This document shows positions 33,680 through 43,015 of a DNA stretch of 64,000 bases, in pieces (the stretch's first letter is position 1; each line of letters starts with the position of its first letter). A program made the position numbers and the translations under genes. The stretch is taken from positions 12,356 to 76,355 of the forward strand of contig CAJUDY010000011.1 of NCBI GenBank assembly GCA_910584945.1. Reading direction: 5' to 3'. The notes under the pieces were generated by a model, which was not told where the DNA came from, ran no database searches, and saw nothing but the letters and a program-made list of their open reading frames with translations. This DNA comes from an uncultured Lachnospiraceae bacterium (lineage in GTDB: Bacteria > Bacillota > Clostridia > Lachnospirales > Lachnospiraceae).

Positions 33680-34055
33680 CGGTATTTTGTGGGTACCCGG
33701 ACACCGCCGGGAGCCCGGTTCTGCCGGACGGCTGATGACTAAGCAATAAACAACTATAAACATACAGCCACAAATCTCTACCGTTTTAGCGAAAATAATT
33801 CTATATTGTGTCGTAATCAGCCGCAGCGGGCGCGGAAATCCTGGGGAAGGGCCTTTTGGGGGCGTTTTTAGCGTCAGCGAGATCCAGCGTTTACGAAGAC
33901 CCGGCGCGAGGCGTTAATCCTCGCGCCGCTGGTCGCAGTTAACGATTAGCTCGCTGACGCGTTGCCCCGGTCCTTCCCCGGGATTCCCGCGTCCGCTGCA
34001 GCGTCCGGTGTCCGGTGTCCGGCATCCGGCGTGGTGTCCGGCACCCGGTATCCGT
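33680..34055. repeat. Palindromic intergenic repeat, copy 2
   Basis: Same element and orientation as 32230-32505. Core 33821-34000 keeps the hairpin, with paired changes relative to copy 1: the inner stem CGGCGCGAGG pairs with CCTCGCGCCG, and GGGGAAGG with CCTTCCCC where copy 1 has GGGGAGG with CCTCC. About 95 bases of unrelated AT-richer sequence (33725-33819) interrupt its left arm. 33481-33679 contains degenerate GGGTACCCGGACGCC-type units and the upstream region of the XRE gene, with no gene. Confidence 0.85.
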
Positions 34056-34059
34056 CATT

Positions 34060-37000
34060 TTACGCCAGCACTTTACCCAATGTATCAAACAATTCCTCAA
34101 TATCGATCGGTTTCGCGATATGCCCGTTCATCCCGCATTTCAAAGCCTCCTGCTTATCCTCCTCAAAAGCATTGGCCGTCATGGCAAGGATCGGTATAGA
34201 GGCAAGCTTCGGATCTTTCAGCTTGCGGATCACCTGTACCGCCTCATATCCGTTCATCACCGGCATCTGTACATCCATCAGAACCAGCTGATAGTACCCT
34301 GGCTCCGCCCTCTCAAGCATCTCCACCGCGATCTGCCCATTCTCCGCCACATCCACCGTAAAACCGCCGTCCCCCAGAATCTCCACCGCGATCTCCTGAT
34401 TCAGTTCATTGTCCTCCGCCAGGAGAATCCGCCCGGCATGGACCTTCGTCCACTCCTGCTCCGGACTCTTTCCCCCGGTCTCGTCTGTATTGACAATCGA
34501 ATACAGACAGCTTCGAAGCTCCGACAGGAACAGAGGTTTGCTGCAAAAGGCCGTAACGCCTGCTTCCCTGCCCTCATCCTCAATCTCGGACCAGTCGTAT
34601 GCGGTGAGCACGATGATGGATACATGCTCTCCCATTTCTTTGCGAATCCTCCGGGCCACCTCCATCCCGTTCATATCCGGCAGCATCCAGTCGATCACAT
34701 AGACGCTGTAGTCGTCCCCCCGCATCACCGCCTGACGGGTGCGCAGTATGGCTTCTTTTCCCGACAGGGTCCACTCCGCGCGCATGCCGATTTGCTGAAG
34801 CATATAGGAGACGCTGTCACAGGTATTAAAATCATCATCTACCACCAGCGCCCGGCTGTTCTTAAGCTCCGGAATATCCCGGATCTCCTTCGCATCCGGA
34901 TTCAGACGGAACATGAAGTCTACGGTAAATTCTGTCCCGACTCCTATCTTGCTTTTCACTCCGATAGTTCCGTTCATCATATCCACGATGTTCTTGGTGA
35001 TGGCCATGCCAAGACCGGTCCCCTGAATCCCGCTGATGGTTGTATTCTTTTCCCGCTCAAAGGGTTCAAAAATATGCCGGACAAACTCTTCGCTCATGCC
35101 GATTCCCGTATCCCGTATGGAAAAATGATAATTCGAATATCCTTTCGGGGCTCCGGCTTTCTCCTGAATCCGCATACTGATCATGCCGCCTGCCGGCGTG
35201 TACTTGACACAGTTGCTTAAAAGATTCAAGAGCACCTGATTCAGACGCAACTTGTCGCAGAAGATTTCCTCGTCCAGAACATCCACTGCGTCAATATAAA
35301 GCTCCAGCTGCTTTGCATGAACATCTGCCTGCACGATATTGCGAAGCCCCTGAAGGATATCCGGCAGAGAGCAGGGTTTCTCATCCAAATGCATCTTGCC
35401 GCTTTCGATACGGCTCATATCCAGCACGTCGTTGATCAGGCTGAGCAGATGATTTCCGGAGGTCATGATCTTCTTCAGGTACTCTTCCACCTGATCCCTC
35501 CGGTCGATATGGGCGATGGCCAGCGTGGTGAAGCCGACAATCGCGTTCATGGGCGTACGAATGTCATGGGACATATTCGAGAGGAACGTGCTTTTGGCCT
35601 TATTGGCACGGTTTGCCTGCATCAGCGCATCCTCCAGCAGGCTCTTCTGCTCCATCTCATTGCGGATCTCCTCATCCACACTGCGGAAGCCCAGAACAAC
35701 TCCCCGGCTCTCCTCCCACTCTCCGGCTCGTACGGCCTTCATCTGAAAATATTTCATCACACCGTCGATCTGTGTACGATAGTTTACATAATATATTTTT
35801 TTCTCCGCCAGTTCCTGTTCCAGAAGCTCTAAAGCCGATGCCTGACGAAGCATCTCCCGGTCCTCTTCATATACAAAATGCTCTATGTAGTCTTCCATGC
35901 TTTTCTCCAGAGAGATCTCTCCCAGAAAAGCCGACCCGAACAGTTCCTCGCCCTCCTCACTGATTCGAAGAGGCATTCCCTGTCCTGTGTGCAGGTCAAA
36001 AAAGCAGACAAGGCTGTAGTCCGTACTCAGAGCATGGATCAGCTCCATCTGATGCCGCTCGTTCTTCTTCTCCTGAAGCTTCTGCGCCGTGCAGTCCAGA
36101 AGGAACCGCTGATAGAACAGCTCCCCGTTCTCCTCCAGGATCTTGACATTTCCCATCACATGCAGGATTTCCCCGTTCTTATGACCTACACGGTACTCCA
36201 GGCTGACACTGTCCCCCGGCCGCTTCAGAGACTGAATGTATTGGCGGAGCTTTAGTTTATCCTCCTCCAGCACAGACGCCGCGACCATATCAAAGCCGTC
36301 GTCTATCAGCTCTTTCTGCGACTTATATCCCAGAATCTTAAGAGCCGCTTCATTGACGCTGATGATCCTGGAGCCGTCCATGCTGTGACTCATGATTCCG
36401 CAGTCCATGGTGGTAAAGATCGTCTCCAGCGTACGGCTTCTCTTTATGATCTCCTGCTCGTAGGTCCGCTCCTGGGTCACATCAATAGCCACCCCCACGG
36501 TACCCATCACGCTCCCGTCCAGATCATACAGCGGCGACTTATAAGTCGTCAGGAGCCTGGTGCCGTCCCCGGTCATCACCGTCTCTTCCGACACACAGGT
36601 CCGCTTTGTCGTCATAACTTCCCGCTCGGACTCGATACAGGCCGGATCGTCCTGCTCCACATCCCAGATGTAAGCATGACCGCGGCCTTCCACCTGCTCC
36701 TTGGTCTTGTTGACCGTCTGGCAGAAGCTGTCATTGACCTTTTCATGAATTCCGTCTTTGGTCTTGTACCAGACCAGATTAGGGACATGATTGATCGTGA
36801 CATCCAGATAATGGCTGGTCTGCCAGTAATCCTTGCTCATCTTGCAGGTCTGCTGCCATCTTAAGAAGCGGAACCGGATCTCCTCCTCCGACATAGGAAG
36901 CGTCCAAAGATCCTTCAGTTTCGGCAGTTCTTCCAGGAAAAGTCCGGCCTCTTCCTTCCCGACAAGCAGGATGACTTCTGCATCTGCCGACGCCCCCGCC

Positions 37001-37203
37001 AGAAGTTTTTGAAGCGCATCCCTATCCCCTGGTCCCCGAAGATTCGCCAGAACCACATCTGCTCCGATCCCCGATACATCATTTAATTCTTCACACTCTG
37101 AAAATTCATGAGTAAAATGCTCCAGCGGAGTCATGCCCTTTATGATCTCAAATGCCCTGCAGCGACGACCTGCGAAACAGAAGCGAATATGGCAATGATA
37201 CAT
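34060..37203 (-). CDS. Hybrid sensor histidine kinase with PAS domains and two receiver domains
   Basis: 1047 residues, soluble, no membrane helix seen. Order: a degenerate receiver-like N-terminus (about 1-115), PAS modules near 130-250, 255-370 and 385-505, HisKA with the phosphorylated His in SNMSHDIRTPMNAIVGF (about 545), HATPase_c with N box NLLSNCVKYTPAGG and G boxes (DTGIGM, GTGLGMAI), receiver 1 with Asp in VIDWMLPDMNG and receiver 2 with Asp in LMDVQMPVMNG, ending in IAKPIDIEELFDTL. It would sense a cytosolic signal and pass phosphate through its own receivers. No partner response regulator or HPt protein is adjacent. GGGAGG before ATG. Confidence 0.93.
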   Translation of the reverse strand: MYHCHIRFCFAGRRCRAFEIIKGMTPLEHFTHEFSECEELNDVSGIGADVVLANLRGPGDRDALQKLLAGASADAEVILLVGKEEAGLFLEELPKLKDLWTLPMSEEEIRFRFLRWQQTCKMSKDYWQTSHYLDVTINHVPNLVWYKTKDGIHEKVNDSFCQTVNKTKEQVEGRGHAYIWDVEQDDPACIESEREVMTTKRTCVSEETVMTGDGTRLLTTYKSPLYDLDGSVMGTVGVAIDVTQERTYEQEIIKRSRTLETIFTTMDCGIMSHSMDGSRIISVNEAALKILGYKSQKELIDDGFDMVAASVLEEDKLKLRQYIQSLKRPGDSVSLEYRVGHKNGEILHVMGNVKILEENGELFYQRFLLDCTAQKLQEKKNERHQMELIHALSTDYSLVCFFDLHTGQGMPLRISEEGEELFGSAFLGEISLEKSMEDYIEHFVYEEDREMLRQASALELLEQELAEKKIYYVNYRTQIDGVMKYFQMKAVRAGEWEESRGVVLGFRSVDEEIRNEMEQKSLLEDALMQANRANKAKSTFLSNMSHDIRTPMNAIVGFTTLAIAHIDRRDQVEEYLKKIMTSGNHLLSLINDVLDMSRIESGKMHLDEKPCSLPDILQGLRNIVQADVHAKQLELYIDAVDVLDEEIFCDKLRLNQVLLNLLSNCVKYTPAGGMISMRIQEKAGAPKGYSNYHFSIRDTGIGMSEEFVRHIFEPFEREKNTTISGIQGTGLGMAITKNIVDMMNGTIGVKSKIGVGTEFTVDFMFRLNPDAKEIRDIPELKNSRALVVDDDFNTCDSVSYMLQQIGMRAEWTLSGKEAILRTRQAVMRGDDYSVYVIDWMLPDMNGMEVARRIRKEMGEHVSIIVLTAYDWSEIEDEGREAGVTAFCSKPLFLSELRSCLYSIVNTDETGGKSPEQEWTKVHAGRILLAEDNELNQEIAVEILGDGGFTVDVAENGQIAVEMLERAEPGYYQLVLMDVQMPVMNGYEAVQVIRKLKDPKLASIPILAMTANAFEEDKQEALKCGMNGHIAKPIDIEELFDTLGKVLA

Positions 37204-37343
37204 TCCTCTTTTCCTCCCAATACTCTGCCGATTGCTGAAAAAACAATTATACTCCTATTCTAACAATCCTGAGAAAACATGTCAATATTGGGGAGAAATA
37301 CTTCCGGGAATTTAAAGGTCCGGCGCGGGCGGATATCCTTTCT

Positions 37344-37610
37344 CAGACGGACGTCCGTTCGGGAGAACCCTCTCTTTTAAACAGGCTGGCCAGATGTATC
37401 GAGCACAAGAAGGAGCTCACCGCAAAGCCTCCGATTAGGTATCACACTCTCCCGGACTCCGGTATCAAAGTACACAAGAACAGGAAATGCATGCGTGACC
37501 AGGGCCAGATAAAAATAAGCTGCCGACAGGATCACTACCAGGATCAGAAAGCGGAAGTTTACCTGCCACTGAAACGCGCACCAGAGGTACTTTCTGTAAT
37601 ATTTTCATAC
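37344..37610 (-). pseudogene. Membrane-protein fragment, possibly DUF624/YesL
   Basis: A minus-strand frame has the hydrophobic run FRFLILVVILSAAYFYLAL followed by VTHAFPVLVYFDTG, then a +1/-1 frame jump to YLIGGFAVSSFLCSIHLASL and FKREG. This looks like the end of a YesL-type (DUF624) protein, often next to sugar ABC genes, but the identification is weak. Confidence 0.35.
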
Positions 37611-37989
37611 AGTATCTCTGACCGCCTGCGGAGTGGACGTGGCAGATATCGAGTCCCGCACCGTCGACAATCCGCTCACCTGGTCCGAGCTGGAGGAAAT
37701 CGCAGAGAAATGCACCACCGACAGCTATGCGGGAACTCATATCATCATGGACCACGGCGAGGGACTTCCCTACGCGCTGGAGCCCATGTTCATCTCCAAC
37801 GGAAAAGATTTCGTCAGCGAAGACGGCGCATGCGCGACCATGCTGGGCGGCTCCTGGGATGTGGCCATCCTGGAAGGAAGCGCGTCCTTTGACTGGGGCG
37901 TCACCTGCTATCCGGTATCGGACAGCACCAAGAAGGCCGTGTCTCCCTGCGGCGACTGGTCTGCGGCCGGATGGCAGCAGAAGAGCTGA
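37606..37989 (+). pseudogene. Sugar ABC transporter substrate-binding protein fragment
   Basis: The frame reads DNPLTWSELEEIAEKCTTD, then GLPYALEPMFISNGKDFV and a short join to MLGGSWDVAILEGS-like residues and VTCYPVSDSTKKAVSP: internal pieces of an extracellular solute-binding protein family 1, without signal peptide or C-terminus. An internal deletion is probable at the ATMLGG join. Confidence 0.6.
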
Positions 37990-38106
37990 TCCACTCCGGC
38001 TGCCGCAATGTCCTGCAGTTTGTCGGTTCCAAAATGGTTCAGAAATATCTACACCGGCCAATGTGCGCCATGATGTATTTGAAAAGATCATGGCACAGCA
38101 CGGGAT
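37971..38106 (+). pseudogene. LacI-family regulator fragment
   Basis: One frame gives MAAEELIHSGCRNVLQFVGS and the next frame gives TPANVRHDVFEKIMAQHGI, together the region of a LacI-type effector domain with one frameshift. No DNA-binding head remains. Confidence 0.5.
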
Positions 38107-38289
38107 TACGAAGAGCTGGCACGCATGCAAATTTCTCCGCAAGAGTGCCCTTTGTTCCATGTCACCCCTGCCGTCGGCTGGCTAAATGATCCGAATGGAT
38201 TCTGCGTATATAAAGGAAGCTTCTCTGAAAAGCTTTACAATCCATCTTGCGGAAAACGAAGTGTACGGCACCTCTGTTTATTACCGTAA
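38104..38289 (+). pseudogene. GH32 sucrose/fructan hydrolase N-terminal fragment
   Basis: Reads PLFHVTPAVGWLNDPNGF and CVYKGS, the diagnostic start of glycoside hydrolase family 32 with the nucleophile Asp in WLNDPNG, then loses similarity and stops at 38287. It is fused directly to the end of the LacI fragment. Confidence 0.65.
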
Positions 38290-38673
38290 TTATGCTAAAA
38301 TGCCTTTTTTATTGTAATACTCAATGGCATCGCGGAATACCACGCTGAGATGCCCTTCACTCATATGATTCAGATAGATCATCCGGAAGTATTCGTCATA
38401 TCTTTTTTCTATATAGCGCAGAGTGTCTTCCAGACCCGTCAGCCGATATTTTCGGATCTTTGAATAAAGCCATACCAGATTGTCCAGGTAATCGATCTGG
38501 GGAATCAATACATATCCTGATTTGGACTCATACCATTCCTCCACATCGATGCCCAGCGCCAGCGCATGACCCAATCGGTCGCCGCATCTCATATTCAGAA
38601 ATAAAACCGCTTCATCAATCGCCCGAAGTCCGTCCGACATCATAGATAATATGATGCAGCTTTGGACTGACAA
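38290..38673 (-). pseudogene. Adenosine-deaminase-like fragment, RADAR RdrB-like
   Basis: 127 codons without signs of a natural start: SDGLRAIDEAVLFLNMRCGD followed by RLGHALALGIDVEEWY, QIDYLDNLVWLYSKI and a C-terminal helix-rich stretch. The GLR-I-EA ... GDR-GH-LALG arrangement is what I recall of the deaminase subunit RdrB of RADAR antiphage systems, or of a related amidohydrolase family. Catalytic metal residues from the N-terminal part are not present here. Fused out of frame to an unrelated fragment upstream. Confidence 0.45.
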
Positions 38674-38914
38674 TCTCCCATCCGTCCTTACAGATCAGGA
38701 TGGTCTTCTCCGTCGTGTCGATATCCAGACTTTCTTCTCTGCCTTCCATATAATAGTCGCTCACAATAAATATATCCGCCAGAGAATTCATGCTGCTTGG
38801 AATCGTCGTCTCCGTGATCTCCTCCGTATAAAAACCCATATAGCGTAGTATATGGTTCAGCAAAACTCTTGGTTTTACATCCATACTGCTACAAAAAAGT
38901 CTGATCACTTCCAT
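38615..38914 (-). pseudogene. Unknown gene fragment fused out of frame
   Basis: 99 codons beginning VIRLFCSSMDVKPRVLLNHI, with SLADIFIVSDYYMEGREES and TTEKTILICKDGWEIV. I do not recognise the family. Its frame ends in the junction with the deaminase-like fragment, suggesting a deletion that joined two genes. 38915-39164 contains only a short start-like piece (MMQYTWKDIEQNAD at about 39075 on the minus strand) and no gene. Confidence 0.35.
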
Positions 38915-39164
38915 ATACTACTGAAGGGTGGTAGGCAGCCGTCAAAGCACAGTTTTTCCGGCAGGTCCAGGCGCCGTGCTGCCGGGCGGATGGCGCTTTA
39001 AGATATTGGTAATGTAGACGTCCGCCCTGTTCAATCCGCATTCTGCTCAATGTCCTTCCATGTATATTGCATCATGCCTCTGCCTCCTTGATCATTGATG
39101 TTCTTAACTCAACAGTTTACTATCATTTCCTATACATTGAATTTCCTTAATAAGACGACAAATA

Positions 39165-39188
39165 GCCGGACTCCCGATGAAGTCCGGC
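39165..39188. terminator. Hairpin after the GH1 gene
   Basis: GCCGGACT and AGTCCGGC form an eight-base stem; T-run follows on the plus strand only, so it is weak for the leftward GH1 gene. Confidence 0.5.
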
Positions 39189-39209
39189 CAATTCTTTTTT
39201 ATTTTGATT

Positions 39210-40652
39210 TTACAAGTCTTCCAGATCCTCTCCGTTGGTCGCGATCACTTTCTGATACCAGTAGAAGGAATCCTTTTTCTCCCGGCTGAGGTCTCCGGTT
39301 CCATCGTCAAATTTATTCACATAGATAAAACCGTATCTCTTTGCCATCTCCCCCGAGGATGCGGACACCAGATCAATACATCCCCATGGAGTATAGCCGA
39401 TCAAGTCCACCCCATCATCAATGGCCTCTCCCATCTGTTCGATATGCTGACGCAGATAGTCGATCCGATAGTCATCGTGAATCTTCCCGTCCTCTGCCTT
39501 CGCATCGTAGGCGCCCAGGCCGTTTTCCACGACCATGATGGGAATTCCGTAACGGTCATATATTTCGTTCAGGCTGTAACGAAGGCCTTTGGGGTCAATC
39601 TGCCATCCCCAGTCAGACACTTCCAGATAGGGATTTCTCGCGCCCTTCAGAAGATTGCCTTCTGTGATCTTCACACCCGGGTCTGTACTGACGCAAAAGG
39701 ACATATAATAACTGAACGTATAGAAATCAACCGTGCCTGCTTTCAGATCTTCAAAATCCCCTGGCTCTGTCTTAAGCGTAATCTGATTTTCCCTGAACAT
39801 CCGCTTCGCATAGCCCGGGTATGCTCCCCGGACCTGGACATCGCTGCTGAACCAGTTTACCATCCGCATATGCTTCTGCGTTTCCAGTACATCATCCGGA
39901 TTGCAGGTGTAGGGATAATCCGGCAGAAAGCCGATCATACATCCCATCCGGAACCGGGGATAGTGCTCACGGGCGTATTTTACCACCCGCGCACTTGCCA
40001 CAAACTGATGATGCAGCGCCTGAAAGCGCTCCTGCGGCCAGTCTGTCAAATCTGCCAGAGAACCTGAAAAGCCTTTGATATTGTTGGCCGAGAGCATGGA
40101 GCCTGTATATAGAGTGGAGGTATTGATCTCGTTAAAAGTGAGCCACCAGGTCACTTTATCCTGATAGCGCTCAAACAGTACCCTGCAGAACTTCTCATAC
40201 AGCGGGATCAGGCATCTGTCCGTCCATCCGTTATATTTTTCCGCCAGCGCATAGGGCAGCTCATAATGGCTGATGGTGACCAGCGGCTCGATTCCATGAG
40301 CCTTACAGCAGTCAAACACCCTGTCATAAAATGCAAGTCCTTCTTCCAGCGGCTCCGCTTCCTCCCCGGTGGGAAAGATACGGGTCCAGTTGATACTGGT
40401 GCGGAACAGTTTAAAACCCATTTCGGCAAAAAGAGCGATATCCTCCTCATAATGATGATAAAAATCAATGGCCTCATGGGAAGGATAGAGATACGCCCCG
40501 TCAAGCGACGGTTCGATCCGACGGGGTGCGGTGTGGGAGCCGTTCGTGATCACGTCCGGCACCGATACTCCTTTCCCGGCCACATTCCATGCACCTTCAC
40601 ACTGATTTGCGGCTACTGCGCCGCCCCATAAAAAACCTTTTGGAAAACTCAT
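39210..40652 (-). CDS. GH1 6-phospho-beta-glucosidase
   Basis: 480 residues, full length. Splits 6-phosphorylated beta-glucosides delivered by a PTS into glucose-6-phosphate and the aglycone or sugar. Landmarks: FLWGGAVAANQCEGAW, the acid/base Glu in TWWLTFNEINTS, the nucleophile Glu in MVVENGLGAYD, and DLVSASSGEMAKRYGFIYV near the end that is typical of the phospho-specific group. It is the last gene of a leftward beta-glucoside operon, 32 bases after the PTS gene. Catalytic residues look intact even though the PTS and antiterminator are damaged. Confidence 0.92.
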   Translation of the reverse strand: MSFPKGFLWGGAVAANQCEGAWNVAGKGVSVPDVITNGSHTAPRRIEPSLDGAYLYPSHEAIDFYHHYEEDIALFAEMGFKLFRTSINWTRIFPTGEEAEPLEEGLAFYDRVFDCCKAHGIEPLVTISHYELPYALAEKYNGWTDRCLIPLYEKFCRVLFERYQDKVTWWLTFNEINTSTLYTGSMLSANNIKGFSGSLADLTDWPQERFQALHHQFVASARVVKYAREHYPRFRMGCMIGFLPDYPYTCNPDDVLETQKHMRMVNWFSSDVQVRGAYPGYAKRMFRENQITLKTEPGDFEDLKAGTVDFYTFSYYMSFCVSTDPGVKITEGNLLKGARNPYLEVSDWGWQIDPKGLRYSLNEIYDRYGIPIMVVENGLGAYDAKAEDGKIHDDYRIDYLRQHIEQMGEAIDDGVDLIGYTPWGCIDLVSASSGEMAKRYGFIYVNKFDDGTGDLSREKKDSFYWYQKVIATNGEDLEDL

Positions 40653-40684
40653 TGTCCTTATCCTTTCTATCTCTTATATTCTCA

Positions 40685-42220
40685 TCAGGCTCCGACGATC
40701 AGCCGGTCCTCTTCCACCGTTACACTGCCTGTCTCACCCTCGTTGGTCACAAGCACCGGCGTGATCAGCGAACATCCTGCCACCCTGATCGCGTCCATGT
40801 CAAATTCCAGCAGAAGTTGTCCTCTGGTGATCCGGTCGCCGCTCTTTACATGCGCCGTAAAAGGCTTTCCGTTCAGCGATACGGTCTCAAGCCCCACATG
40901 AATCAGCAGCGCCACCCCCTGATCCGATCTCAGACCCATGGCGTGAAGCGTGTCAAACATCATCTCGCATACGCCGTCAAAGGGCGCGTATACCTTTCCT
41001 TCCGTCGGCTCCACCGCAAAACCATGCCCCAGCATGCCGCCGGAAAAGGTCTCGTCCGGAACCTCCGACAGAGGCACGATCTGTCCGGCAACGGGCGCTT
41101 CAATCTCCGCGCGCCCCCGGATTGTTTTCCCCTGGTCCGAAGCGTCTTCTGAGACAATCTCTTCTTTATACAGCACAAAACCTGCCAGGAAGGAGAACGC
41201 AAAGGGCACCACAGCGCAGAGAATCGCCATGACGACCTTGGGCGTTTCCGGGCTCAAAAGCCCCAAAATGGCGAATACTCCCAGACCGGTAAACTGATAC
41301 ATGGTCGTGCCGGTCAGCGAGATAAAAGCTCCGCAGACCGCGCCTCCGATACAGGATAATACAAACATTTTGATCCGCGGAAGCGTTACGCCATAGATCG
41401 CCGGCTCCGTCACCCCAAAAATCCCCGAGAGAAAAGCGGGCAACGCAATGCCTTTCAGCTCCTCATCCCTAGACTTCAGATACATGGCCAGAACCACGCC
41501 GATCTGAGCGAAGCTTACCGTACAGCCGATGGCCATGATCAGCGTATGCATGCCTGTGCCGGCCGGAACCATGCTGCTCATCTCCAGAAGAGACAGCAGA
41601 CCTTTCACAATACCTCCTGCGCAGATCAGGTTCAGGCAGGGACCAATGGATGCCACGACCGTATTCAGAAGCTTTAGCGCCGGATTGGTCTTATCCTGCT
41701 GGTCTTTTCCTTCCTCCGCGACGCCTCCTGCCATGCCCAGCTGATTGCATACTGCCTCGTAGACGTCCGCCACCGCATCACCGATGACTACCATATACTC
41801 CCCGCCGCCATGGACCACCGATATAACCCCTTCCAGGTCTTTTACGATGCTGTCATCTGCCTTTCCTTCATCCTTCAGGCGAAAACGCACCCTTGTGATG
41901 CAGTGGCGTACGCTGCTGATATTTTCCTTTCCTCCCACATTGGCAATGATATTCTCTGCCACTTTGCTGTAGTTCAGTTTTTTCTTAGCCATATCAGGCC
42001 CCTCCTTCGGAAGAGACTCTTCCTTCTGTCTCAGGGCGATACGGTTTCTGCTGTACTCCGTCTTTTCAACACCTTCCAGCGTTCCCAGAGTTTCCAGATC
42101 CACAACTCCTGCATCCTTTACCGTGATATACAGGTCGTCGCTCCGAACAGCCGTGCGACTTACATTCTCCCGGCCGCCCAGCAGGGGCAGCGCCTTTTGC
42201 AACAGTTGTTCCTGATCCAT
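40685..42220 (-). CDS. PTS beta-glucoside EIIBCA with shortened IIC and extra IIB-like segment
   Basis: 511 residues from ATG 42220, which has AAAGGAGG eight bases upstream; the frame opens 15 codons earlier without a site. An N-terminal segment (1-62, GGRENVSRTAVRSDDL) follows the IIB pattern but has no phospho-Cys. IIB proper follows (about 78-160) with the phospho-Cys in VRHCITRVRF. IIC (about 175-365) keeps SFAQIGVVLAMYLKSRDEEL and GIFGVTEPAIYGVTLPR but lacks about 150 residues present in normal IIC, including the GLHW region. IIA (about 375-505) has the phospho-His in LLIHVGLETVSLNGKPF. Transport is doubtful; the phospho-relay domains look intact. Confidence 0.85.
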   Translation of the reverse strand: MDQEQLLQKALPLLGGRENVSRTAVRSDDLYITVKDAGVVDLETLGTLEGVEKTEYSRNRIALRQKEESLPKEGPDMAKKKLNYSKVAENIIANVGGKENISSVRHCITRVRFRLKDEGKADDSIVKDLEGVISVVHGGGEYMVVIGDAVADVYEAVCNQLGMAGGVAEEGKDQQDKTNPALKLLNTVVASIGPCLNLICAGGIVKGLLSLLEMSSMVPAGTGMHTLIMAIGCTVSFAQIGVVLAMYLKSRDEELKGIALPAFLSGIFGVTEPAIYGVTLPRIKMFVLSCIGGAVCGAFISLTGTTMYQFTGLGVFAILGLLSPETPKVVMAILCAVVPFAFSFLAGFVLYKEEIVSEDASDQGKTIRGRAEIEAPVAGQIVPLSEVPDETFSGGMLGHGFAVEPTEGKVYAPFDGVCEMMFDTLHAMGLRSDQGVALLIHVGLETVSLNGKPFTAHVKSGDRITRGQLLLEFDMDAIRVAGCSLITPVLVTNEGETGSVTVEEDRLIVGA

Positions 42221-42311
42221 GAGAAGAACCTCCTTTTCATATTCAGAATCATTTTTTGAAATCATTTATCTGTACTCCTGCAGGGCCCTTGCAGGAAGAT
42301 ACATTCATACG

Positions 42312-43015
42312 TCAATCATTTCTGCTTTTTACCCGGTAGATGTGCAGCATCAGATAGACCGTCTCATCGTCACTGCAGTTCCATCCCCGGCTCTCTTTAA
42401 AATGCGCGGTCACCCGGCATGCGCATTGATAGATATCGGGATATTGCCACATCAGCGTGCGCTTCATGGAGCTTCCCCTGCTCTCCACCTGTGTGCCAGT
42501 CTCCAGCCGCTGAATCAGATAGCGCATATGCGCGGCAAAGCGGCTGTAATTATAGCTGTCTTTATCCAGACGAATGTTCAGCGACCGTTCAATGATATCG
42601 TCCACCTCGCCCATGATATTCATCATGGTGATAAAGCTGTGGAGATCGCTGTTTGATGCCCGATGTCATAGGCAATCGGCGCCGTCAGATCGAAGTTTTT
42701 CTTTACCCGCTCTATGGCGAAGCTCAGATGATCCGCCAGTGTCAGCGGCAGATTCGGGTTCAGCTGGCAGTCAAGTTCCAGTTCCGCCTGTTCCGCAATG
42801 TCTGCGCTGACCATCAGGATTTCTTTCGGAAGATCCCGGATCATGTCCAGGTATTTGGGATCAATATCATAAAAGGTGCGCTCCACCCTGGACAGATCCT
42901 CCAGTTCATAGGGCACTGCCGGGAAGCCGACTCCTTTTCCCAGAATCACCACCTCATGTCCGGCAGAATCCAGAGCCAACGCTGCGCTTGTATTGATTTT
43001 CTTGATCACTTTCAT
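42312..43015 (-). pseudogene. BglG/LicT-type transcription antiterminator, frameshifted
   Basis: Starts at ATG 43015 with MKVIKKINTSAALALDSAGH (RNA-binding CAT domain; VILGKGVGF present), then PRD1 up to NFDLTAPIAYDI, where the frame breaks. The other frame resumes SDLHSFITMMNIMGEVDDI and PRD2 (NYSRFAAHMRYLIQRLETG) to the stop at 42312. About 45-50 residues of PRD1 are missing at the break (near 42645). Antiterminators of this class let PTS-substrate operons be read; here it is broken, and I could not find a convincing RAT site. Confidence 0.75.

Noticed and set aside
34000..34055. TCCGGTGT/TCCGGCAT units considered as CRISPR or satellite
   Set aside because: Units are eight to nine bases, adjacent to the palindromic repeat, and have no spacers.
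34015..35220. Plus-strand open frame of 401 codons
   Set aside because: Shadow of the hybrid histidine kinase gene.
37633..37989. Considered as an intact binding-protein gene
   Set aside because: No signal peptide, missing ends and an internal join; treated as a relic.
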